Assembly (NCBI GenBank): GCA_964431965.1
Contig: CAYSLU010000012.1
Span: forward strand, 11,745-75,744
Source: CAYSLU01 sp964431965
GTDB lineage: Bacteria; Verrucomicrobiota; Kiritimatiellia; CAIKKV01; CAYSLU01
Direction: 5' to 3'
Length of the DNA stretch: 64,000 nt
Positions 18,338-25,985 of this stretch are shown in pieces. Positions within the stretch are counted from its first letter, which is position 1, and each line of letters opens with the position of its first letter. The notes under the pieces were generated by a model, which was not told the origin of the DNA, did no database searches, and was given only the letters and a program-made list of their open reading frames with translations. A program made the position numbers and the translations under genes.

Positions 18338-19165
18338 TCACGCCCCAGCCGACAACACGCGGCGAACCCAGTCGGCCGACAGGCGCACCGCGTCGGGACA
18401 CGCCGCCAGGCCAACCAGGTTCCAGAACGGCATCGCCTTGACCGTGGCGGACTCCACCCGCGCGGCCCCGAACGCCCGCCCCACCTCCGCAACCGCCTGG
18501 CCCGGTGCGCCACTGCTGGAGATGCCGAGCACCAGCACGTCGCCCGCAAACGCGGCCGGCCGGCCCGGCCAGTCTATCGCACCCAACTCCTCAAGCAGCG
18601 CCGGAGTAACCGGGTACCCGTCGAAGTCCAGCGGGTGCTCCGCCGAGGCCTGTGCCATAAGGTCGCCCCTGGCACCATGCGCCTTCCCGCGCGTCAGCAT
18701 CTCCCGCACCAGCCGCCGCCGCAAATCCTGCGCCAGGCTCCCGCGCGGGTCCGCCACCGGCTCCCATAGCGCCAGAAGCCGGACTCCCGGACTCCGCTCC
18801 GCCGCCAAGCCGGCAAGGGTCGCTCCAAAACGCAAGCCCAGCAGGCCGATCGGAACGCCCGGCGCCAGCCGCCCGAGCTCATCCACCGCAAGGTCGATAT
18901 CCGCCTGCCAGCCCGACACGCCGGCCTCTTCAAACCGGCCCGAGCTGTCGCCGCAGCCGCGCAGATCCACGCGCAGGACCGCTACCCCCGCCGCCGCAAA
19001 CGCGCCGGCCGCGTCGAGCAGTATCCGGTGCGCCGCCTTCTTCTCCTCGAACAGCGGATGCACGAACGCAAACGCCGCCCGCGGCGGCGCGGGCGGCGCA
19101 TGGTACCGGGCGAACAGGCGCACGCCGCCCGGGCCGTCCAGAAACATGGGCTGCCCGAGGTTCAC
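18338..19165 (-). CDS. alpha/beta-hydrolase, exosortase-system hydrolase 2 type
   Basis: 275 residues with FAFVHPLFEEKKAAHRILLD, VLRVDLRGCGDSSG and IGLLGLRFGATLAGLAAERS. This pattern, including HPFxEEKN-like and LRxGA-like motifs with no classical Ser nucleophile elbow, is that of hydrolase 2 of exosortase A (PEP-CTERM) clusters. Its reaction is not known. It starts 6 bases after the ACP gene stop. With hydrolase 1, ACP and several glycosyltransferases it reproduces the accessory set of such clusters, although no exosortase gene lies in this window. Confidence 0.75.
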   Translation of the reverse strand: MNLGQPMFLDGPGGVRLFARYHAPPAPPRAAFAFVHPLFEEKKAAHRILLDAAGAFAAAGVAVLRVDLRGCGDSSGRFEEAGVSGWQADIDLAVDELGRLAPGVPIGLLGLRFGATLAGLAAERSPGVRLLALWEPVADPRGSLAQDLRRRLVREMLTRGKAHGARGDLMAQASAEHPLDFDGYPVTPALLEELGAIDWPGRPAAFAGDVLVLGISSSGAPGQAVAEVGRAFGAARVESATVKAMPFWNLVGLAACPDAVRLSADWVRRVLSAGA

Positions 19166-19171
19166 ACCCCG

Positions 19172-19429
19172 CTACTTCCCTTCCTGCTTCCGGCGCACGT
19201 AGTCCGCAATGCTGGAGACCGACCGGAACGTCTCCAGCGAGAAGTCGTCGTCTTCGACGACAATGCCGAATGCCTGCTCGATTCCCACGACCATCTCCAG
19301 CAGGCACACCGAGTCCACGCCGTAGTCATCGACGAGCGACTTCTGCTCCTCGATCTCACCCGGCTTCGCCTTGAGGATCATCCGGTCGACCAGCATCTGC
19401 TTCAGCGCGTCTTCAATCTGCTCTGTCAT
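19172..19429 (-). CDS. acyl carrier protein
   Basis: 85-residue acidic ACP. The phosphopantetheine Ser is in DDYGVDSVCLLEMVVGIE (DSV instead of the DSL of fatty acid synthesis ACPs). Helix II/III residues FGIVVEDDDFSLETFRSVSS fit the family. The start is the ATG after CGGAGGACGAG; a longer frame has no support. DSV and the operon place it as a dedicated ACP for the ketosynthase pair rather than the housekeeping AcpP. A 78-base gap separates it from the GT2 gene upstream, the longest in this operon. Confidence 0.92.
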   Translation of the reverse strand: MTEQIEDALKQMLVDRMILKAKPGEIEEQKSLVDDYGVDSVCLLEMVVGIEQAFGIVVEDDDFSLETFRSVSSIADYVRRKQEGK

Positions 19430-19507
19430 CTCGTCCTCCGGGTCTGAGTCCGTCCGTCGGGCAGCAGCATGCACCATCGCCGGCCGGCCCGCAATACCCT
19501 CCCCCGC

Positions 19508-20374
19508 CTAGTCGATAACCGGCAGCTCGCCGACGCTCTCGAGCGGGCGCCGCTCGACCCGGCGCCACCGCGCCTCGGATTCCGCCGGGCCGCTCTCCCG
19601 CTCGAACATGTGCCGCCAGCGCTCCTTGAACAGTAGGCCATGCCGCACAATCAGGGACGTGTTGGGGATCGACGCCGTTCCGGCGGTTGTGACGCTCTCG
19701 AAGTGATACATCTCCGCCTCGGGGACATAGGCGATTCGGTACCCGCGCGCCCGGAGCCGGTACGAGAAGTCGATGTCCTCGAACTCAACCGGGTTGAACG
19801 CCTCGTCCAAGCCCCCGATTTCCTCGAACACGCTCCGCCGAATCATGCAGCATGCGCTGATGAAGCACTGCACGTCCCGCCCCGCGGTGAACCGCGGATC
19901 GTCACGCCGTTCGCCGCGGCCGCAGAAGCACACGCGGCCCGACCGGGTCACGCCGCCCCCCGCAAACTGGATGTCGTGAGGGGGGAACGGATAGACGATC
20001 TTCGGCCCGGCCATCCCCGCTTCGGGCCGTTCCGCCAGCCGCCCAGCCAGGATCGCCAGCCACCGTCGGCTGCGCAGCGCCACATCGTTGTCGGCAAAAA
20101 CCACGTGCTCGCCGCGCGCCAGTGCCACGCCCTGGTTGCGCGCCGTCGAGCATCCGATGTTCCCGGGGTTGAGCACCAGGCGCACCGGCACGCCACGCCC
20201 GCCCGCCTCCCCGCGAAACCCATCGAGCCACTCGCGCGTGCCGTCCGTCGACCCGTTGTCGACAACGATCAGCTCCCACGCGGCGCCCGTGGTCTCAAGC
20301 CAGCTCGACAGACACCGGCGCGTATACGCCAGCTTGTTGTGCGTGAGGGTCACAACCGAGACAAGGGGGCTCAC
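19508..20374 (-). CDS. GT2-family glycosyltransferase
   Basis: 288-residue inverting GT-A transferase. It starts at the GTG (V-S-P-L-V-S-V-V) that overlaps the E1-beta stop as GTGA. Motifs: VVTLTHNKLAYTRRCL, LIVVDNGSTDGTREWL, NIGCSTARNQGVALARG, the DxD-like VVFADNDVALRSR, ISACCMIRRSVFEEIGGLDE and FEDIDFSYRLRARGYR. This is the rhamnosyl/N-acetylglucosaminyl GT2 type used in cell-surface polysaccharides. No membrane segment. It joins the fatty-acyl half of the operon to the glycan half. Confidence 0.9.
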   Translation of the reverse strand: MSPLVSVVTLTHNKLAYTRRCLSSWLETTGAAWELIVVDNGSTDGTREWLDGFRGEAGGRGVPVRLVLNPGNIGCSTARNQGVALARGEHVVFADNDVALRSRRWLAILAGRLAERPEAGMAGPKIVYPFPPHDIQFAGGGVTRSGRVCFCGRGERRDDPRFTAGRDVQCFISACCMIRRSVFEEIGGLDEAFNPVEFEDIDFSYRLRARGYRIAYVPEAEMYHFESVTTAGTASIPNTSLIVRHGLLFKERWRHMFERESGPAESEARWRRVERRPLESVGELPVID

Positions 20375-21336
20375 CGCATGAGCTCCCGCGCCGCCGCCGC
20401 GATCCGCCCGGCGTCCGGGATGGCGGCCCGCTCGAGCGTCCGGCTCGACGGGATGGGGATGTCGGGGGTCGTCACCCGCCGGATCGGCGCATCGAGGTAG
20501 TCGTGCGCCCGCTCGAAGATGCGGAAGCCGACCTCCGCGCAGATGCCACCGGTCCGGCACCCCTCCTCAACGAGCACGGCACGGCCCGTCTTGCGCACGG
20601 ATGCCACCACCAGCTCCGTGTCGAGCGGGCTCAGGCTGCGAAGGTCGATGACCTCGGCGCTGATGCCCTCCGCCAGCAGATGCTCCGCCGCGCGCCCGGC
20701 CTCGACGGCCATCCACGAGTGAGCCACGATGGTTACGTCCGTCCCCTCCACGGCGACGCGGGCGCGGCCGATCGGTACCGGCTCGCCGCTGCCCGCCGGA
20801 CCGCGGAGCCCGTACAGCAGCTTGTGCTCGACGAAGATCACCGGGTTGTCGTCGCGCACGGCGGCCCGGAAGAGCCCGTCGGCGTCCGCCGGGGTGGCGG
20901 GCGCCACAACCTTCAGGCCCGGGATGTGCGTGAACAGCGCCTCGAGCGACTGCGAGTGCGTGGGCCCGTAGGATCGCCCGCCGCCCCCCACCGTCCGCAC
21001 GACGATCGGGCACCGCGCCCCAAACACGTACTTCATCTTCGCCGCGTTGTTGACCAGCTGGTCCGTGCAGAGCGTGATGAAGTCCATGAACATGATCTCG
21101 ACGATCGGGCGCGAGCCCGCAAGGGCCGCTCCGACGGCCAGGCCCATCACGCCCGGCTCCGAGATCGGCGTGTTGATCACGCGCTCCGGGCCGAACCGGT
21201 CCAGCAGCCCGCGCGTGACCCCGAACGCGCCGCCGTAGCAGCCGATGTCCTCGCCCAGATGAATGACGGCGGGGTCCCGCTCCATCTCGCCTGCGATGGC
21301 GTCCCGGATCGCCTCCTGGCCCGTCACGTCCTTCAC
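20371..21336 (-). CDS. 2-oxoacid dehydrogenase E1 component, beta subunit
   Basis: 321 residues beginning at GTG (V-K-D-V-T-G-Q-E) coupled by GTGA to E1-alpha. Motifs of the transketolase-like pyrimidine domain (HLGEDIGCYGGAFGVTRGL, NTPISEPGVMGLAVGAALAG, EIMFMDFITLCTDQLVNNAA) and the C-terminal domain (VEEGCRTGGICAEVG) are intact. With E1-alpha it decarboxylates a 2-oxoacid on thiamine diphosphate. Pyruvate, branched-chain and acetoin enzymes cannot be told apart by eye. Here it sits in an ACP/ketosynthase operon, so a starter-unit role is likely. Confidence 0.92.
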   Translation of the reverse strand: MKDVTGQEAIRDAIAGEMERDPAVIHLGEDIGCYGGAFGVTRGLLDRFGPERVINTPISEPGVMGLAVGAALAGSRPIVEIMFMDFITLCTDQLVNNAAKMKYVFGARCPIVVRTVGGGGRSYGPTHSQSLEALFTHIPGLKVVAPATPADADGLFRAAVRDDNPVIFVEHKLLYGLRGPAGSGEPVPIGRARVAVEGTDVTIVAHSWMAVEAGRAAEHLLAEGISAEVIDLRSLSPLDTELVVASVRKTGRAVLVEEGCRTGGICAEVGFRIFERAHDYLDAPIRRVTTPDIPIPSSRTLERAAIPDAGRIAAAARELMR

Positions 21337-22295
21337 GCGTAAACCCCTTCCTCGAGTCGGCGGGGATCGGGCTCCGCGCTGGCCCGGGCGAATGCGACCG
21401 ACGCGCGGACCGCGGCCCGCGCTTCCGCGCGCAGCGCGCGATCCCGCTCGGCGTCGAGCAGCCCGGCCCGCCGCAGCTCCCGCCGGAAGCGCGGGATCGG
21501 ATCGCGCCGCCGCCACTCCGCCTCCTCCTCGCTCGTGCGATAGCGCCTCGGGTCCCCCCGCGAGTGCCCCGCGAACCGGTAGGTCTTGCACTCGATCAGC
21601 GTCGGACCCTCGCCGGCACGGGCGCGGCGGCACGCCTCCGAGACCGCCTCATGCACCACGAGCGGATCGTTGCCGTCCACCACGAATCCCGGCAGTCCGT
21701 AGGCGGCCGCCCGGTCCGCCACGTGGGGAATCGCGAACGCCGCGTCGAACCGCGTCGACATGGCGTAGAGGTTGTTCTCGCACAGGTAGACCACCGGAAG
21801 GCGCCATATGGCCGCCATGTTCAGCGACTCGTGGAACGTGCCCTGATTGGACGCGCCGTCTCCGAAGAAGCACAGCGCCACCTGGCCGGTGCCACGCAGC
21901 TTGGCCGACAGCGCCGCGCCGGTTGCCACCGGGATGCTCCCGCCCGTAATCCCGTTTCCACCCAGGAACCCGATCCGGCGATCCGCCATCAGCTGGCTGC
22001 CGCCGCGGCCGCCCGAGTACCCGGTCGCCTTCCCGAACAGCTCCGCCATGATTCGCCGGGGATCGCCGCCGCGCGCCATGAAGTGCCCATGCCCGCGGTG
22101 CGTGCTCGTCACGTAGTCGCGCCGCCCCAGCGCGAAGCAGGCCCCGACCTCGGCGGCCTCCTGCCCCACACACAGGTGTGCCGTGCCCGCAATCCGGCCC
22201 TCCACGAAGAGCCGGTCAACCCGCTCCTCAAAAAAGCGGATCAGCAACATCCGCCGATACATCTCCACGCGCATTCTGGATGGGATCCGGCTCAT
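21333..22295 (-). CDS. 2-oxoacid dehydrogenase E1 component, alpha subunit
   Basis: 320 residues. The thiamine diphosphate motif is FFGDGASNQGTFHESLNMAA followed by LPVVYLCENN. Other family landmarks are RFFEERVDRLFVEGRI, GTAHLCVGQEAAEVG, STHRGHGHFMARGGD, GGRGGSQLMADRRIGFLG, and the phosphorylation-loop-like YRFAGHSRGDPRRYR. Coupled by ATGA to the inactive ketosynthase gene upstream and by GTGA to E1-beta downstream. It is complete and should be active. The matching lipoyl protein is encoded four genes upstream, and no E3 (dihydrolipoyl dehydrogenase) is in the window. Confidence 0.93.
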   Translation of the reverse strand: MSRIPSRMRVEMYRRMLLIRFFEERVDRLFVEGRIAGTAHLCVGQEAAEVGACFALGRRDYVTSTHRGHGHFMARGGDPRRIMAELFGKATGYSGGRGGSQLMADRRIGFLGGNGITGGSIPVATGAALSAKLRGTGQVALCFFGDGASNQGTFHESLNMAAIWRLPVVYLCENNLYAMSTRFDAAFAIPHVADRAAAYGLPGFVVDGNDPLVVHEAVSEACRRARAGEGPTLIECKTYRFAGHSRGDPRRYRTSEEEAEWRRRDPIPRFRRELRRAGLLDAERDRALRAEARAAVRASVAFARASAEPDPRRLEEGVYA

Positions 22296-23551
22296 CGCGC
22301 GTCGCCGCTCCTGCGGTCGGCCTCGTGCCGGCGCAGCACCAGCGACACGGCCGCGCCGCCCGGGTCGATCGCGTTCACCAGCGCGGCCCGCACGCTCCGC
22401 GATACCGCCCGCCCGGCCGCGACCGGGAGCGGCAGCCCGGCGCGCCCGCGCTCCAGCCCCACCGTTGGCGGAATGCGGCCGGTCTCCATGGCGCGTGCGG
22501 CCGAGATCGCCTGCAAGGCGCCCGCGGCTCCGCGGGCTTCCCCCACCGCGCCCTTGATGCTGCTGAGCACCGGCTTGGAGTCCGACCCGGAAAATGTCTC
22601 GGCCGCAGCCGCGACCTCCGCCCCGTCCAGCCAGGGGATGCCGTCAGCCGCCCCGCTCACGAAGTCGATGTCCCCCGGCGCCATTCCGGCATCCGCCAGG
22701 GCGCCCCTCATCACCCTGGCCAAGCCCGCCCCCGCGACCCCGCCGCGGCCGTCTCCGAGGTCCGTCTCGGCGCCCATCGCGGCCCCGGCCAGCTCCGCAT
22801 GGACGTGTGCGCCGCGCCGGCGGGCGTGCTCCAGCTCCTCGACAACGAGGATGCCCGCCCCCTCGCCCGGCGCCATGCCGCACGCCCGGGCGTCCAGCGG
22901 GCGGCATGTCGCAGCGCCGTCGCCAGCCGGAGCGCGAAGCCCCTGCGCCGATAGCCCGCGAAGGCCGACATCGACCAGCGCGTCAAACCCGCCGGCGAAG
23001 ACCACGTCCGCTCGGCCGGCCCGGACCACGTCCAGCGCATACGCAATCGCCGCGCTGCCGGCTGTGAAGCCCGCGGCGAACGAAACGTGCACCCCGCGAA
23101 TCCCATACTCGATCGCCAGCAGGCTGATGGTCGTGTTGGAGTAGACATGAGGGAACAGGAACGGCCGGACGGCTCGGGGCCCCTTCTCGACATAGTCCCG
23201 GAAGAAGAGATCCATCGAGCCCAAGCACCCGTCCGCCGTGCCCAGGCACAGCCCCACCCGGTCCGGATCCTCGAGCTGAAGCTCGAGGCCGGCGTCGTCG
23301 GACGCGAGCCGGAACGCGGCGAAGGCGAACGCCGAGGCGCGATCCAGATACGTCTTCTGGGACGGCAGGTACTCGTCGGCCCGGAAGTCCGGCATGGCGG
23401 CCACGGGACCTCCGCCGCCCGCCGTGTCGGGACGAGTCCCCGTGCGGGCGTCGGCCAGAGCCGCGTCAAACCCTTCCAGCCCGATGCCGATCGCGCTCAC
23501 CGGACCCAGGCCCGTCAGCACCGCCCGTCGCACTGGCTTCAGCTCACTCAT
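22292..23551 (-). CDS. ketosynthase homologue lacking catalytic residues (chain-length-factor-like)
   Basis: 419 residues with the full thiolase fold (AVLTGLGPVSAIGIGLEGFD; ALVNAIDPGGAAVSLVL near the end). The Cys site aligns to VSFAAGFTAGSAAIAYALDV, so Cys is Phe (about 162). The first His site (NAHATGT in its partner) reads SGAADGIPWLD (Ala about 302), and the second (MTGHTMGAAG) reads AVGEARGAAG (Glu about 338). It therefore cannot condense and should act as the partner of the neighbouring active ketosynthase, as chain-length factors do. The ATG at MSELKP is preceded by CGGAGG and overlaps the active ketosynthase gene by 8 bases. The partner pair recalls type II polyketide and aryl-polyene systems. 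Confidence 0.85.
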   Translation of the reverse strand: MSELKPVRRAVLTGLGPVSAIGIGLEGFDAALADARTGTRPDTAGGGGPVAAMPDFRADEYLPSQKTYLDRASAFAFAAFRLASDDAGLELQLEDPDRVGLCLGTADGCLGSMDLFFRDYVEKGPRAVRPFLFPHVYSNTTISLLAIEYGIRGVHVSFAAGFTAGSAAIAYALDVVRAGRADVVFAGGFDALVDVGLRGLSAQGLRAPAGDGAATCRPLDARACGMAPGEGAGILVVEELEHARRRGAHVHAELAGAAMGAETDLGDGRGGVAGAGLARVMRGALADAGMAPGDIDFVSGAADGIPWLDGAEVAAAAETFSGSDSKPVLSSIKGAVGEARGAAGALQAISAARAMETGRIPPTVGLERGRAGLPLPVAAGRAVSRSVRAALVNAIDPGGAAVSLVLRRHEADRRSGDAR

Positions 23552-24728
23552 CGAACCTCCGAAACACCAGGGCCGCGTTGCAGCCGCCAATGCCCGCCGA
23601 ATTCGAGATCGCCGTCCGAACGTCGCGCCGCGCGGCGGCGCCGGGGACATAGTCGAGATCGCATTCCGGATCCGGCGTCTCCAAGTTCATCGTCGGGGGA
23701 ATGATGCCGTCGCGGATGGCCAGGACCGTCGCCAGCGCCTCCATCGCGCCGGCGGCCCCCATCGTGTGCCCCGTCATGGCCTTGATCCCGTTCACCGGAA
23801 TCGCGCGCGCCCGCTCGCCCAGCACCGCCTTGATCGCCAGGGTCTCGGTGACGTCGTTGTACTTTGTGCCCGTGGCGTGCGCGTTCACGTGGTCGATCTC
23901 GCCCGGCGCCACGCCGGCATCGCGAAGCGCCATCTCCATGACCGACCGCACGCCGCCGCCATCCTTGTCGGGCGCGGTCATGTGAAACGCGTTGTTGTTC
24001 ATCGCATGACCGAGCAGCTCCGCCAGCACCACGGCCCCGCGCGCCACGGCCCGATCCAGGCGCTCCAGCACCACCATCGCCGCGCCCTCGCCGAAGATCG
24101 TGCCGCTCCGCTTGAGGTCGAACGGACGGATCCGGTCCTTCGTCATCGTGCGCAGGCAGCTCAGCCCGCTCCAGCAGAACACCGACAGCGCGTCGTATCC
24201 CCCCGCCAGCATGGCCTCTGCCCGTCCCGCGCGGATCTGGTCCGCCGCATAGCCGATCGCCGCCGCACCCGAAGCGCAGGAGAGAGACATCGCCACGCGC
24301 GGCCCGGCCCAGCCCGCCGCGCCGGCCACGTGGTCAGCCGCGCGCTGGAAGCCCACCTCATCCCACCGCGCATAGGCCGTCCCATCGGCCGCGGGGCGCC
24401 CCAGCGCCGGCTCCGCCGATGTGACGCCGCCGAAATTGGTCGCCACGGCAACCCCGCGCTCAGGTCCGGCGCCGAGGCCCGACTGCCGCCGAGCCTCTTC
24501 TGCCGCGACGACGGCAAACCGCGTCGCCAGGTCCGGCTCCGGGCCGAGCGACTCGGGCCACACAAAGCCCTTCACCTCGAATGCCTGGCGCACGTCGAAG
24601 GGCGCCGGGTCGAACCGGGTGATCGGCCCGAGCCCGCCCACCCCGGCGCACAGTGAGCGCCAGAAGGCGCCGACGCCGATCCCCACCGGGGACACCACGC
24701 CCATGCCGGTTACAGCCACGCGAATCAC
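23544..24728 (-). CDS. beta-ketoacyl-ACP synthase, catalytic partner (KAS II type)
   Basis: 394 residues with an intact Cys-His-His triad: Cys151 in SLSCASGAAAIGYAADQI, His284 in VNAHATGTKYND and His321 in IKAMTGHTMGAAGAMEAL, with Lys316. The N-terminus RVAVTGMGVVSPVGIGVGAF and C-terminus SNSAGIGGCNAALVFRRF are standard FabF. It catalyses decarboxylative condensation of malonyl-ACP with an acyl chain. Being paired with a catalytically dead homologue and a private ACP suggests a specialised chain rather than housekeeping fatty acids. It starts 19 bases after fabG. Confidence 0.9.
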   Translation of the reverse strand: MIRVAVTGMGVVSPVGIGVGAFWRSLCAGVGGLGPITRFDPAPFDVRQAFEVKGFVWPESLGPEPDLATRFAVVAAEEARRQSGLGAGPERGVAVATNFGGVTSAEPALGRPAADGTAYARWDEVGFQRAADHVAGAAGWAGPRVAMSLSCASGAAAIGYAADQIRAGRAEAMLAGGYDALSVFCWSGLSCLRTMTKDRIRPFDLKRSGTIFGEGAAMVVLERLDRAVARGAVVLAELLGHAMNNNAFHMTAPDKDGGGVRSVMEMALRDAGVAPGEIDHVNAHATGTKYNDVTETLAIKAVLGERARAIPVNGIKAMTGHTMGAAGAMEALATVLAIRDGIIPPTMNLETPDPECDLDYVPGAAARRDVRTAISNSAGIGGCNAALVFRRFDE

Positions 24729-24747
24729 GCGACATCCTCCCGATGCG

Positions 24748-25491
24748 CTACATGCACATCCCGCCGTCCACGCACAGCACCTCGCCCGTCACGTACCGGG
24801 CCGCGTCCGACGCCAGAAACAGAACCGCGGCCGCCACGTCCTCCGGCGTGCCCACCCGCCCCAGCGGCACCCGCGCCAGCTGGCGCGCGCGCGTGGCCTC
24901 CGGAACGGCGGCCAGAAGGTCGGTTGCGATCAGCCCGGGAGCCACTGCGTTCACCGTCACGCCCGAGGCCGCCATCTCCCGCGCGGCCGCCTTCGTCAGC
25001 CCGATCAGCCCGGCCTTTGCGGCCGAGTAGTTCGCCCGCCTCAGGTCGCCGATCACGCCGGCGGCGGACGCGATATTCACGATCCGCCCGCGCCGCTGGC
25101 GGGCCATATCCTTGGACACGGCCTTGATACAGTGAAACGCACCGGTCAGATCGACGTCCAGCACATCCTTCCACTCGTCGGCCTTCATCAGGGCCAGCAG
25201 GTTGTCGCGCGCGATCCCCGCATTGTTCACCAGAATGTCCACTCGGCCGAACGCGGTGCGTGCCTCGGACACCATCGCGCGGACGGCCTCCAGGTCCCGC
25301 ACATCGGCGCGAACGACCCGTGCCCCGCCGCCGCCGGCCTCGATCTCGCGCGCGACGGCGCGCGCCGCTTCCTCGCCCGACGCATAGTTCACCACCACGC
25401 GAGCGCCCGCCCGGGCCAGCGCCAGCGCGACGGCCCGCCCGATCCCGCGGGACGCTCCGGTGACGATTGCAGCCTGACCGTTCAATATCAC
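24748..25491 (-). CDS. fabG: 3-oxoacyl-ACP reductase (short-chain dehydrogenase)
   Basis: 247 residues, exactly FabG length, starting at the GTG (V-I-L-N-G-Q-A-A) that overlaps the lipoyl-protein stop as GTGA. NADPH-binding TGASRGIGRAVALALARAG, ILVNNAGIARDN, catalytic Ser in IVNIASAAGVIGD, and the YSAAKAGLIGLTKAAAREMA Tyr/Lys pair are all present, and the C-terminus YVTGEVLCVDGGMCM is standard. It reduces the beta-keto group made by the ketosynthase. No dehydratase or enoyl reductase gene is next to it, so the product may keep hydroxyl groups or use housekeeping enzymes. Confidence 0.92.
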   Translation of the reverse strand: MILNGQAAIVTGASRGIGRAVALALARAGARVVVNYASGEEAARAVAREIEAGGGGARVVRADVRDLEAVRAMVSEARTAFGRVDILVNNAGIARDNLLALMKADEWKDVLDVDLTGAFHCIKAVSKDMARQRRGRIVNIASAAGVIGDLRRANYSAAKAGLIGLTKAAAREMAASGVTVNAVAPGLIATDLLAAVPEATRARQLARVPLGRVGTPEDVAAAVLFLASDAARYVTGEVLCVDGGMCM

Positions 25492-25985
25492 CCTGCCGCC
25501 CCCCCGCCCGAAAAGGATCGAACCATCTCCTCGGTGACCGGCTCGCATCCGCTCTTCGCGCGGACCGCGCCGATGTCGACGCCGATCTCCCGCGCGAGGC
25601 GGCGGGCCGCCGGAGTGGCGCGCACCCGGCCCGGGGCATCCGGGCCCTTCGCCGCAGCCGCACCCTCGCCCGAGCCATCCGGCCCGCCCGCAAGCCGGTC
25701 GCGGATCAGGCGACGATTCCCCTCATCGACCTCGGGCAGCGGGCCGGTCGCGTCGCCGACCAGCGCGATGACGTAGCGCACCGGAAGGACGCTCTTCGGC
25801 GGGGCCACGATCTTCCGGAGTATCCCGGAGGCCGGCGACTCGTACTCGAACACGGCCTTGTCCGTGATCAGCTCGACGAGCGGCTCGCCGCGGCGCACCG
25901 GCTCGCCCTCCCGCTTGAGCCAGCGACCGATCGTCGCCTCTTCCATGTTTGCATCGACCTTCGGAATCGCGATCTTCCGGATCAT
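25488..25985 (-). CDS. lipoyl-domain plus E3-binding-domain protein without E2 catalytic domain
   Basis: 165 residues. The lipoyl domain (1-80) carries the modified Lys43 in VELITDKAVFEYES. After a Gly/Ala/Pro-rich linker comes a peripheral subunit-binding domain (about 118-155, RATPAARRLAREIGVDIG ... VTEEMVRSF). The protein then stops: the 230-residue acyltransferase domain of normal E2 (HxxxDG) is absent here and from the neighbouring genes. It resembles the eukaryotic E3-binding protein or a truncated E2. It can swing acyl-dihydrolipoyl groups made by E1 and recruit E3, but something else must take the acyl group. ATG at MIRKIAIPK; the stop overlaps fabG. Confidence 0.88.
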   Translation of the reverse strand: MIRKIAIPKVDANMEEATIGRWLKREGEPVRRGEPLVELITDKAVFEYESPASGILRKIVAPPKSVLPVRYVIALVGDATGPLPEVDEGNRRLIRDRLAGGPDGSGEGAAAAKGPDAPGRVRATPAARRLAREIGVDIGAVRAKSGCEPVTEEMVRSFSGGGAAG

